DNA of 64,000 bases from an uncultured Bacteroides sp. (GTDB taxonomy: Bacteria > Bacteroidota > Bacteroidia > Bacteroidales > Bacteroidaceae). Of the stretch, positions 51,919 through 60,257 are shown piece by piece (the first letter of the stretch is position 1; every line of letters begins with the position of its first letter). The notes below the pieces were generated by a model. That model was not told the origin of the DNA. It made no database searches and worked only from the letters and a program-made list of their open reading frames with translations. Position numbers and translations under genes: made by a program. The DNA is taken from contig NZ_CABUHK010000008.1 in assembly GCF_902491285.1 (NCBI RefSeq), positions 42,895-106,894 on the forward strand, read 5' to 3'.

Positions 51919-53493
51919 ATGAAACTTCGTACGATAGTGAAAATAGCGGTCACTTCTTCTGTTGTACTCTTGTGCGCAGGTTTCGCCCTATACTCTTTTT
52001 TCAGACTGTCGGCAGCCGAAGGGCAGAAGGATTTCAACCTCTACGAACTGGTGCCGACCACCGCTTCCGCAGTATTTGCAACTGATGACGTGCTCGAGTT
52101 TGTCACCGAGATAGACGGTTTGACGTGTAGCAAGAATCACCAATACCTACACGTCTCCAAACTTTTCTCTTACCTGAAACAGTCGCTCTATGCGCTTTCG
52201 GAAGACAGTCCCCACGGCTTGAGCCGGCAAATGAATCAAATGTTGATTAGCTTCCACGAACCGGATAATGACCGTAATCAAGTGCTTTATTGCCGTTTGG
52301 GAAATGGAGACAGGGAATTGATTGACAGATTCACGCAGAAATACATCTCGTCGCTCTATCCACCGAAGAAATTCGACTACAAAGGAGAGGAAATAATGAT
52401 TTACCCTCTGTCGGACGGCGATTTCCTTGCCTGCTACCTGACACCCGATTTCATGGCGTTGAGTTTCCAAAAGAAATTGGTGGAAGACGTTATTGATGTC
52501 TATAAGAAAGGCGGTTCGCTGGCGGACGACCCTACGTTCACGGGAGTGCTTGCTCCGAAGAAAAGTACGGCTGCCGCCACTATATACACCCGTGTGAACG
52601 GCATGATGGGATGGACGGAGTTCGATATGAAGATGAAGGACGATTTTATCTATTTTACAGGAGTCAGCCATGACGCGGATACCTGCTTTAACTTTATCAA
52701 CCTGCTCCGCCAACAGGAATCCGTGAAAGGATTTCCGGGTGAAGTATTGCCTTCTACCGCTTTTTATTTCAGCAGACAAAGCATCACGGACTGGACGTCC
52801 TTGCTCTCTTACGGAGACATGCAGGCATATGCGACCGCAGGCCGTACTGCCGAGATGCAGGAAGGAAACCGGGAATTGTCGCGCTATCTGATGGAGAATA
52901 CCGGACACGATTTGGTGGCCTGCCTGTTTCAGCGGGAAGACACGTTGCAGGGTGCGGCGGCTGTTCTGAGCCTGTCTGTGCTGGACGTGACGGAAGCAGA
53001 ACGGATGCTGCGCTCACTTGTCAACACTGCTCCTGCCGAAGAAGGGGCGAAGACGCCCCGTATAACTTTTTGTTATACTGCCAATAAGGCATACCCCGTC
53101 TACCGCTTGCCTCAAACAACGTTGTTTACGCAACTAACTACCTTTGTGGAACCGACACCGCATATGTATGCCGTATTCTATGGCGGGCGTCTATTGCTGG
53201 CTCCCGATGAAGACAGCCTGTCGCGCTACATACGCCAGTTGGATAAAGGCGACGTACTTGATGGAGCGATAGCGTACCGGGCAGGAATGGATAGCCTCTC
53301 CGATTCTTATCATTTCATGCTGATGGCAGACTTCGACCACCTGTTCCATCAGGCGGAAAAACAAGTCCATTTCGTGCCGGATTTCTTCCTGCGCAACTCC
53401 GGCTTTTTTCGCAATTTTATACTTTTTGCCCAGTTCACCTGTGCTGATGGAGTGGTGTATCCCAATATCGTTTTGCGGTATAAAACCGAGTAA
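51919..53493 (+). CDS. DUF3352-like membrane-anchored protein
   Basis: 524 residues. N-terminal signal-anchor (~8-32, IVKIAVTSSVVLLCAGFALYSF), then a large periplasmic domain with alternating LVPTTASAVFATDD-type motifs that resembles the DUF3352 family of Bacteroidetes. Function unknown. It has its own promoter. Confidence 0.65.
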   Translation: MKLRTIVKIAVTSSVVLLCAGFALYSFFRLSAAEGQKDFNLYELVPTTASAVFATDDVLEFVTEIDGLTCSKNHQYLHVSKLFSYLKQSLYALSEDSPHGLSRQMNQMLISFHEPDNDRNQVLYCRLGNGDRELIDRFTQKYISSLYPPKKFDYKGEEIMIYPLSDGDFLACYLTPDFMALSFQKKLVEDVIDVYKKGGSLADDPTFTGVLAPKKSTAAATIYTRVNGMMGWTEFDMKMKDDFIYFTGVSHDADTCFNFINLLRQQESVKGFPGEVLPSTAFYFSRQSITDWTSLLSYGDMQAYATAGRTAEMQEGNRELSRYLMENTGHDLVACLFQREDTLQGAAAVLSLSVLDVTEAERMLRSLVNTAPAEEGAKTPRITFCYTANKAYPVYRLPQTTLFTQLTTFVEPTPHMYAVFYGGRLLLAPDEDSLSRYIRQLDKGDVLDGAIAYRAGMDSLSDSYHFMLMADFDHLFHQAEKQVHFVPDFFLRNSGFFRNFILFAQFTCADGVVYPNIVLRYKTE

Positions 53494-53950
53494 AATCCTG
53501 CTCGGAAATTTCATCCGACAGTCTTTTTTCTATGTGGCAGAAGGGGACGTTTCAACTAAGAATTACCGGATTTGAAAAGTAGAAAACCCAATGAAAACCC
53601 AATGGAATATCTACGGAAAACCTACAAAAAACTAGTCGAAAAGTATGCCTCTTTTTTTGCATCAAAAAAACTTCTGAAACGCCTTCTGGCAGGGCGTAAA
53701 AACCCAACCATAACCCAAGAGAAGAGAAGAGAGTAGAAAAGAATATAAAAAACAGAAAGAAAAAGAAAGAGAAAAAACTGCTGCTGTTGCTGATGGGATT
53801 CTGAGAAAAGGAGAAGTGCTGTGGTTGATGTTGCCTGGTTCCTTCCGTAACCCGTGGGCAGATTTTTCCCGTCCCGCAGCAGACTGCCGTTCATCCCTGG
53901 GATGAAGCCTGTTCAGCCCGCGGCGGAATCTTTACAAAGTGTGGGCGTAA
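53494..53950. other. Intergenic region without a gene
   Basis: AT-rich, with several small direct repeats (AAAACCCAATG at 53585-53606, AAAACCCAACC at 53698-53708). Long A/G runs give misleading reading frames on the reverse strand; none has codon quality. No promoter or RNA is recognised. Confidence 0.6.
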
Positions 53951-53993
53951 AAAAAACTCCCGGCAAGAATCATTCTCACCGGGAGTTTTTTTA
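53951..53993 (-). terminator. Bidirectional terminator downstream of the DUF3127 gene
   Basis: Arms AAAAAACTCCCGG / CCGGGAGTTTTTT (53951-53963, 53979-53991). Ends leftward DUF3127 transcription and could also act rightward. Confidence 0.85.
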
Positions 53994-54023
53994 TCTGTAT
54001 CGTTAAGCGGAATACTTTTCGGC

Positions 54024-54398
54024 TTAGAATGGCAGGTCGTCTTTTGCATCGCCCGGTGTGAAGTCCGGAGTAGCTGACGGAGCTGGCGGTGGAACGGGAG
54101 CACCTGGAGCCATCGGAGCACCTGCGCCGACACGTTCAACTTTCCATGCACGGATACTGTTGAACCAACGGTCTTGCCACTGGCGGGCATCAACGTCGAA
54201 CGATACGGTCAGTTCTTCGCCCATCTGAATGTTGAACTGCTCGATTTTGTCCGCACCGAATACATCGAAGCACATTTTGCGCGGATATTGGTCGTGGTTT
54301 TCGATAACGAACTCTTGTGATTTCCACTCGTTGCCGCTAGTCTTTGAAACTCCGCCTCTCGGGGGGAGTATAGCGATAATTTTTCCTGTAAATTCCAT
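54024..54398 (-). CDS. DUF3127-family single-strand-DNA-binding-type protein
   Basis: 124 residues. OB-fold-type core (MEFTGKIIAILPPRGGVSKT ... QEFVIENHDQYPRKMCFDVF) and a Pro-rich linker (APMAPGAPVPPPAPSATPD) ending in the acidic tip DAKDDLPF, like the SSB C-terminal tip that recruits repair proteins. DUF3127 is an SSB-like family of Bacteroidetes. Divergent from dnaN. Confidence 0.8.
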   Translation of the reverse strand: MEFTGKIIAILPPRGGVSKTSGNEWKSQEFVIENHDQYPRKMCFDVFGADKIEQFNIQMGEELTVSFDVDARQWQDRWFNSIRAWKVERVGAGAPMAPGAPVPPPAPSATPDFTPGDAKDDLPF

Positions 54399-54504
54399 TG
54401 CGATTAATTTAAATTCTGCGGCGAAGTTACGATTTTTTAGGAATATCCCTCACACAAACTCTGTTTTTTCTTTTGTTTTGTTGGGTGGCACGAATCTTTT
54501 TTCG

Positions 54505-54512
54505 TAACTTTG
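54505..54512 (+). promoter_or_regulatory. -7 box of dnaN
   Basis: TAACTTTG matches TAnnTTTG; start expected ~54519. The -33 region (TTTTG near 54476-54480) is not at the ideal spacing. Confidence 0.6.
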
Positions 54513-54550
54513 TGCGATAGAACATTTAAAACTTAAATACACGAAAATAT

Positions 54551-55672
54551 ATGAAATTTATCGTTTCAAGTACTGCTCTTTCCAGCCATTTACAGGCCAT
54601 CAGCCGTGTGATTAATTCAAAAAATGCGCTGCCAATTCTCGATTGTTTCCTCTTCGAACTGGAAGACGGAACATTGTCTGTGACTGTATCCGACAGCGAA
54701 ACAACGATGGTGACTACCGTTGAAGTGAATGGCGATACAAACGGGCGTTTTGCCGTAGTAGCGAAAACATTGCTTGATGCACTGAAAGAAATACCGGAAC
54801 AACCGTTGACATTTGACATCAATCCGGAGAATTACGAAATCACAGTGCAGTACCAGAACGGAAAATACAGCCTGATGGGGCAGAACGCGGATGAATTTCC
54901 GCAGTCGGCCACGCTGGGCGACAATGCAGTCCGCGTAGAAATGGATGCGGAGGTATTGCTGGGTGGTATCAACCGTTCCGTATTTGCCACTGCCGACGAC
55001 GAACTTCGTCCCGTGATGAACGGTATTTATTTCGATATTACAACAGAAGACATCACCATGGTGGCTTCGGACGGTCATAAACTGGTGCGTTGCAAGACGT
55101 TGGCAGCCAAAGGCAACGAACGCGCAGCCTTCATCCTGCCGAAGAAACCAGCTACACTGTTGAAGAACCTGCTGCCGAAAGAACAGGGAACCGTGATTAT
55201 TGAGTTTGACGAACGCAACGCCGTATTCATGCTTGAACAATACCGCATGGTGTGCCGTCTCATCGAAGGGCGTTATCCGAACTACAACTCGGTAATCCCT
55301 CAAAACAACCCTCACAAGGTGACCGTAGACCGCCAGCAGTTGGTAGGTGCCCTACGCCGTGTATCTATTTTCTCGTCGCAAGCGAGCAGTTTGATTAAGC
55401 TCCGTATGCAGGAAAACCAGATTGTGATTTCCGCACAGGACATCGACTTCTCCACTTCTGCCGAAGAAACACAGGTATGCCAGTATGCAGGTACCCCAAT
55501 GAGCATCGGTTTCAAGTCTACTTTCCTGATTGATATCCTGAATAATATCTCGGCTGACGAGGTGGTTATCGAATTGGCAGACCCGTCACGTGCCGGAGTT
55601 ATCATCCCTGTCGAACAGGAAGAGAACGAAGACCTGTTGATGCTACTGATGCCTATGATGCTGAACGATTAA
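54551..55672 (+). CDS. dnaN: DNA polymerase III beta subunit (sliding clamp)
   Basis: 373 residues, three similar clamp domains. MKFIVSSTALSSHLQAISRV, the DKFVMASDGHKLVR-like VASDGHKLVRCKTLA, GRYPNYNSVIPQ, and the C-terminal MLMPMMLND. Dimeric ring that tethers Pol III and other enzymes to DNA. Located between SSB-like gene and a DnaQ-like exonuclease. Confidence 0.97.
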   Translation: MKFIVSSTALSSHLQAISRVINSKNALPILDCFLFELEDGTLSVTVSDSETTMVTTVEVNGDTNGRFAVVAKTLLDALKEIPEQPLTFDINPENYEITVQYQNGKYSLMGQNADEFPQSATLGDNAVRVEMDAEVLLGGINRSVFATADDELRPVMNGIYFDITTEDITMVASDGHKLVRCKTLAAKGNERAAFILPKKPATLLKNLLPKEQGTVIIEFDERNAVFMLEQYRMVCRLIEGRYPNYNSVIPQNNPHKVTVDRQQLVGALRRVSIFSSQASSLIKLRMQENQIVISAQDIDFSTSAEETQVCQYAGTPMSIGFKSTFLIDILNNISADEVVIELADPSRAGVIIPVEQEENEDLLMLLMPMMLND

Positions 55673-55694
55673 TTAAATTTTACCATACGGTTGG

Positions 55695-55750
55695 ACAGAT
55701 TCACACAGATGAGATTTTCCTTGAGAGAATTTGAGTCTGTGTGAATCTGT
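55695..55750. repeat. Inverted repeat after dnaN
   Basis: ACAGATTCACACAGA (55695-55709) and TCTGTGTGAATCTGT (55736-55750) are exact 15-bp inverted repeats 26 bp apart, forming a hairpin. No T-run follows, so termination is uncertain. Confidence 0.7.
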
Positions 55751-55781
55751 TTAATCTGAGGTGATTATAAAATAACAAGAA

Positions 55782-56561
55782 ATGAAATTAAACCTGAAAA
55801 ACCCCATCGTCTTTTTCGATCTTGAGACGACCGGAACCAATATCAACACAGACCGTATTGTTGAAATCTGTTATTTGAAAGTGTACCCGAACGGGAACGA
55901 GGAGGCGAAAACGCTGCGTATCAATCCCGAAATGCACATACCGGAAGCGTCTTCCGCCGTGCATGGCATTTATGATGCGGATGTAGCCGACTGTCCTACT
56001 TTCAAAGAAGTGGCAAAGAACATTGCCCGTGATATCGAGGGCTGTGACTTGGCTGGATTCAACTCCAACCGTTTTGATATTCCGGTTTTGGCGGAAGAGT
56101 TTCTGCGTGCCGGAGTAGATATCGACATGACGAAGCGGAAATTTGTAGACGTACAGGTGATTTTCCACAAAATGGAGCAACGTACCCTGTCTGCCGCCTA
56201 CAAGTTCTATTGCGAAAAGAATTTGGAGGATGCGCATACCGCAGAAGCGGATACACGGGCTACCTACGAAGTGTTGAAGGCGCAACTTGACCGTTATCCC
56301 GACCTTGAGAATGATATTGCATATCTGGCAGATTACTCCAGTTACAGCAAGAATGTGGACTTTGCAGGACGCATGGTGTATGATGATAATGGGGTGGAAG
56401 TGTTTAACTTCGGAAAATACAAAGGAATGTCCGTAGCCGAGGTTCTGAAGAAAGATCCCGGATATTACAGTTGGATTTTGAACAGCGATTTCACGCTGAA
56501 CACTAAGGCGGTATTGACCAAAATCCGTCTGCGTGAAATGAGTAATTTGATTACAAAATAA
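55782..56561 (+). CDS. DnaQ-like 3'-5' exonuclease
   Basis: 259 residues. DEDDh signature: D13 and E15 in FFDLETTGT, FNSNRFDIPVL, and HTAEADTRATYEV holding His and the last Asp. After ~195 is a C-terminal extension (DFAGRMVYDDNGVEVFNFGK) typical of Bacteroidetes DnaQ-like proteins (CHC/UvrD-type KGMSVAEVLKKDPGYYSWIL motif). Probably a proofreading or repair exonuclease; ATG follows the hairpin and its stop overlaps coaBC. Confidence 0.88.
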   Translation: MKLNLKNPIVFFDLETTGTNINTDRIVEICYLKVYPNGNEEAKTLRINPEMHIPEASSAVHGIYDADVADCPTFKEVAKNIARDIEGCDLAGFNSNRFDIPVLAEEFLRAGVDIDMTKRKFVDVQVIFHKMEQRTLSAAYKFYCEKNLEDAHTAEADTRATYEVLKAQLDRYPDLENDIAYLADYSSYSKNVDFAGRMVYDDNGVEVFNFGKYKGMSVAEVLKKDPGYYSWILNSDFTLNTKAVLTKIRLREMSNLITK

Positions 56562-57778
56562 TGCTAAAAGGAAAAAAGATAATTCTTGGAATTACCGGCA
56601 GTATTGCCGCGTACAAGGCTTGCTATATTATCCGCGGACTCATTAAGCAAGGGGCGGAAGTGCAAGTCGTAATTACTCCGGCGGGAAAAGAATTTATTAC
56701 TCCCATCACTCTTTCGGCTTTGACCAGCAAACCGGTCATCAGCGAGTTTTTTGCCCAGCGTGACGGTACGTGGAACAGTCATGTTGATCTCGGCTTGTGG
56801 GCGGATGCCATGCTGATTGCGCCCGCCACCGCTTCTACCATCGGCAAGATGGCGAACGGAATAGCCGACAATATGCTGATAACCACTTATCTTTCGGCGA
56901 AAGCTCCCGTATTCGTAGCTCCTGCCATGGACTTGGATATGTATGCCCATCCTTCCACTCAGAAGAACTTGGATATACTGCGCTCGTTCGGCAATCATAT
57001 TATCGAACCGGGAACGGGAGAGCTTGCCAGCCATCTGGTAGGGAAGGGACGTATGGAGGAGCCGGAAGTCATTATCCGCACATTAGACGAGTTTTTCTCG
57101 GCAAGCGGTGAGTTGCAAGGACGAAAGATTATGATAACAGCCGGACCGACTTACGAAAAGATAGACCCTGTCCGTTTTATCGGTAATTACTCTTCGGGAA
57201 AGATGGGATTTGCCCTGGCGGAAGAATGTGCCCGCCGTGGTGCGGAAGTTACGCTGATTGCGGGGCCTGTGCAACTGGAGACGAAACACTCCCGTATCTG
57301 CCGTGTCGATGTGGAATCTGCGGAGGAAATGTATGCCACTTCGCAAGCCTGTTTCGCTGATGCCGACGCAGCAATCCTCTGTGCGGCAGTAGCCGATTAT
57401 CGTCCGGAGACAGTGGCCGGCAGGAAGATAAAGCGGGAGAAGGAAGAAGAACTGACACTGCATCTTCGGGCAACGAAGGACATTGCAGCCGCTCTGGGAG
57501 CCACGAAAAGAAAAGGACAGGTGTTGGTAGGCTTCGCCCTCGAAACCAATGACGAGCAGCAGAATGCCGAAGGCAAGCTGGAACGCAAGAACTTCGACTT
57601 TATCGTGCTCAATTCATTGAATGACGCAGGGGCCGGTTTCCGCTACGATACCAATAAAATCAGTATCATCGACCGGAAAGGCCGGACGGATTATCCGCTG
57701 AAACCGAAAACGGAAGTGGCGCAAGATATTGTCGACCGTCTGGCTGATGGATTGGAACTCTCAACTCTCAACTCTTAA
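56561..57778 (+). CDS. coaBC: Bifunctional phosphopantothenoylcysteine decarboxylase / phosphopantothenate-cysteine ligase
   Basis: 405 residues. CoaC part (1-~180): KIILGITGSIAAYKACYIIR, SHVDLGLWADAMLIAPATAS, PAMDLDMYAHPSTQKNLDIL; CoaB part: ITAGPTYEKIDPVRFIGNYS SGKMGFALAEE and KIKREKEEELTL. Two steps of CoA synthesis. ATG overlaps the exonuclease stop. The C-terminal end is a short microsatellite (AACTCTC repeats, 57758-57788). Confidence 0.95.
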   Translation: MLKGKKIILGITGSIAAYKACYIIRGLIKQGAEVQVVITPAGKEFITPITLSALTSKPVISEFFAQRDGTWNSHVDLGLWADAMLIAPATASTIGKMANGIADNMLITTYLSAKAPVFVAPAMDLDMYAHPSTQKNLDILRSFGNHIIEPGTGELASHLVGKGRMEEPEVIIRTLDEFFSASGELQGRKIMITAGPTYEKIDPVRFIGNYSSGKMGFALAEECARRGAEVTLIAGPVQLETKHSRICRVDVESAEEMYATSQACFADADAAILCAAVADYRPETVAGRKIKREKEEELTLHLRATKDIAAALGATKRKGQVLVGFALETNDEQQNAEGKLERKNFDFIVLNSLNDAGAGFRYDTNKISIIDRKGRTDYPLKPKTEVAQDIVDRLADGLELSTLNS

Positions 57779-57794
57779 CTCTCAATTTATTCCA

Positions 57795-59456
57795 ATGTTA
57801 CGTTCGCTATACATTCAGAATTACGCATTGATAGAGAAGCTGGATATCGGTTTCGAGACAGGCTTCTCTGTTATAACAGGTGAAACGGGAGCCGGAAAAT
57901 CAATCATTCTGGGAGCTATCGGACTGCTGCTGGGGCAGCGTGCTGATGTGAAGGCCATTCGTCGTGGAGCTTCCAAATGTATAATAGAGGCTCGTTTTGA
58001 TATATCGGGCTACGGTATGCGCCCATTTTTTGAAGATAATGAACTGGAGTATGACGAGGAGTGCATTTTGCGTCGCGAAGTGCATGCGTCCGGTAAGAGC
58101 CGGGCATTCATCAATGATACTCCCGCTTCGCTGGCACAGGTTAAGGAACTGGGCGAACTGTTGATTGACGTACATTCACAGCATCAGAATCTGTTGCTCA
58201 ATAAAGAAGGTTTCCAGTTGAATGTGCTTGATATCCTGGCACATAATGATGCTGCGTTGGAGAAATACCATGCCCGTTATGCCGAATGGAAGCAGACTGA
58301 GCGCGAATTGGCGGAGTTGGTGGCATTGGCGGAGAAAAGCCGTGCGGATGAAGACTATATCCGTTTCCAACTGGAGCAGCTCGAAGAAGCAGACCTTTCC
58401 GAAGGCGAGCAGGAAGAGCTGGAACAGGAAGCCGAAATGCTGAGTCATGCGGAAGAAATCAAGGCGGGGCTTTATCGGGTGGAACAGTCTTTTGTTTCCG
58501 ATGAAGGTGGTTTACTTTCTTATTTGAAGGATAGCCTGAACACGCTGAACAGTCTGCAAAGGGTGTATCAGCCTGCCAAGGAACTTACCGAACGGATGGA
58601 AAGTGCTTATATCGAATTGAAAGATATTTCGCACGAGGTCTCTTCGCAAAGCGATTCCGTAGAGTTCAACCCTATGCGGCTCGATGAAGTAAACGAGCGG
58701 TTGAACCTGATTTATTCCCTGCAGCAGAAACATCGCGTGCAGACACTTGACGAACTGATAGCGTTGACGGAAGAGTATCGTAACAAACTATCCGCTATCA
58801 CTTCTTATGATGACCGTATTGCCGAATTGACCGGTTGCAAGGAAGGGCTGTACAAACAAGTGAAACAGCAGGCGGAACTGCTCACCAAAGCCCGTACGAA
58901 GGCTGCCCGTGAGGTGGAAAAGCAACTGGCTGCCCGACTGGTTCCGCTGGGAATGCCGAACGTTCGTTTTCAGGTGGAAATGGGACTCAAGAAAGAACCG
59001 GGATTGCAAGGGGAAGATACGGTCAATTTCCTGTTCTCCGCCAATAAGAACGGTATGTTGCAGAGTATATCTTCCGTGGCTTCGGGCGGTGAAATAGCCC
59101 GCGTCATGCTTTCCATCAAAGCGATGATTGCCGGAGCCGTGAAGTTGCCGACTATCGTATTTGATGAAATTGATACCGGAGTATCCGGTGAGATAGCCGA
59201 CCGCATGGCGGACATGATGCAGGAGATGGGCGAGCAGAACCGCCAGGTAATCAGCATCACCCACTTGCCGCAAATCGCTGCCCGCGGACGTGCGCACTAT
59301 AAAGTATATAAGAAAGACAGTGATACGGAAACGAATAGCCATATCCGCCGTCTCACCGATGAAGAACGGGTAGAGGAGATTGCTCATATGTTGAGTGGCG
59401 CTACGCTGACCGAAGCCGCTCTCAGTAACGCCAAAGCTCTGTTAAACAGCAAGTAG
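57795..59456 (+). CDS. recN: DNA repair protein RecN
   Basis: 553 residues from ATG 57795 (MLRSLYIQNYALIEKLDIGF), the family start; the frame runs upstream but that part is the coaBC end/microsatellite. SMC-like ATPase: Walker A GETGAGKSI, coiled coils ~160-370, signature VASGGEIARVMLS, Walker B IVFDEIDTGVSG. Acts in recombinational repair of double-strand breaks. Confidence 0.96.
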   Translation: MLRSLYIQNYALIEKLDIGFETGFSVITGETGAGKSIILGAIGLLLGQRADVKAIRRGASKCIIEARFDISGYGMRPFFEDNELEYDEECILRREVHASGKSRAFINDTPASLAQVKELGELLIDVHSQHQNLLLNKEGFQLNVLDILAHNDAALEKYHARYAEWKQTERELAELVALAEKSRADEDYIRFQLEQLEEADLSEGEQEELEQEAEMLSHAEEIKAGLYRVEQSFVSDEGGLLSYLKDSLNTLNSLQRVYQPAKELTERMESAYIELKDISHEVSSQSDSVEFNPMRLDEVNERLNLIYSLQQKHRVQTLDELIALTEEYRNKLSAITSYDDRIAELTGCKEGLYKQVKQQAELLTKARTKAAREVEKQLAARLVPLGMPNVRFQVEMGLKKEPGLQGEDTVNFLFSANKNGMLQSISSVASGGEIARVMLSIKAMIAGAVKLPTIVFDEIDTGVSGEIADRMADMMQEMGEQNRQVISITHLPQIAARGRAHYKVYKKDSDTETNSHIRRLTDEERVEEIAHMLSGATLTEAALSNAKALLNSK

Positions 59457-59512
59457 CGATTAGGGGCAGACAAATAGTTAACTGGTAAATAGTAAAATAG
59501 TAAATAACCGCG

Positions 59513-60256
59513 ATGTTAGATAAAAGTGAAATGATTTTCGGCGTTCGTGCCGTGATAGAAGCCATTCAGGCTGGAAAAGAGATTGATAAAATTCTGGTAA
59601 AGAAAGACATTCAGAGTGAACTTTCCAAGGAACTTTTTGCAGCTTTGAAAGGTCTGCTGATTCCTGTTCAGCGTGTTCCGGTGGAGCGTATCAACCGTAT
59701 CACACGGAAGAATCATCAAGGTGTGATTGCTTTCATTTCTTCGGTGACTTATCAGAAGACGGAAGATCTTGTCCCTTTCTTGTTCGAACAGGGTAAGAAT
59801 CCGTTTTTTGTGATGCTGGACGGGGTGACGGATGTACGTAATTTTGGTGCGATTGCCCGTACTTGCGAGTGTGCCGCCGTAGATGCTGTGATTATTCCTG
59901 CCCGTGGCAGTGCGTCGGTGAACGCGGATGCCGTGAAGACTTCCGCAGGGGCGTTGCATACGCTTCCGGTATGTCGTGAACAGAATTTGCGTTCGACGCT
60001 GCAATACTTGAAAGACAGCGGTTTCCGTATTGTGGCTGCCACCGAGAAGGGGGATTATGAGTATACGAAAGCGGATTATACAGGACCTTTATGCATCATC
60101 ATGGGTGCGGAAGATACGGGGGTGTCTTATGAGAACCTGGCGCTCTGCGACGAATGGGTGAAGATACCGATGTTGGGGACAATCGAGTCTCTGAATGTTT
60201 CCGTTGCTGCCGGTATCCTGATTTATGAAGCTGTGAAACAAAGAAACAACGACTGA
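59513..60256 (+). CDS. SPOUT rRNA/tRNA 2'-O-methyltransferase, TrmH family (RlmB-like)
   Basis: 247 residues. Motifs LDGVTDVRNFGAIARTCECA (1), VIIPARGSASVNADAVKTSA and the C-terminal knot IIMGAEDTGVSYE ... IPMLGTIESLNVSVAAGILI, typical of TrmH/RlmB. N-terminal substrate-binding domain (MIFGVRAVIEAIQAGKEID). Probably methylates 23S rRNA. RlmB is the closest role. Confidence 0.9.
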   Translation: MLDKSEMIFGVRAVIEAIQAGKEIDKILVKKDIQSELSKELFAALKGLLIPVQRVPVERINRITRKNHQGVIAFISSVTYQKTEDLVPFLFEQGKNPFFVMLDGVTDVRNFGAIARTCECAAVDAVIIPARGSASVNADAVKTSAGALHTLPVCREQNLRSTLQYLKDSGFRIVAATEKGDYEYTKADYTGPLCIIMGAEDTGVSYENLALCDEWVKIPMLGTIESLNVSVAAGILIYEAVKQRNND

Positions 60257-60257
60257 T

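Noticed and set aside
53622..53894. 90-aa reverse frame in the gap after the DUF3352-like gene
   Set aside because: Formed by purine-rich runs; poly-Phe/Leu translation and no start context.
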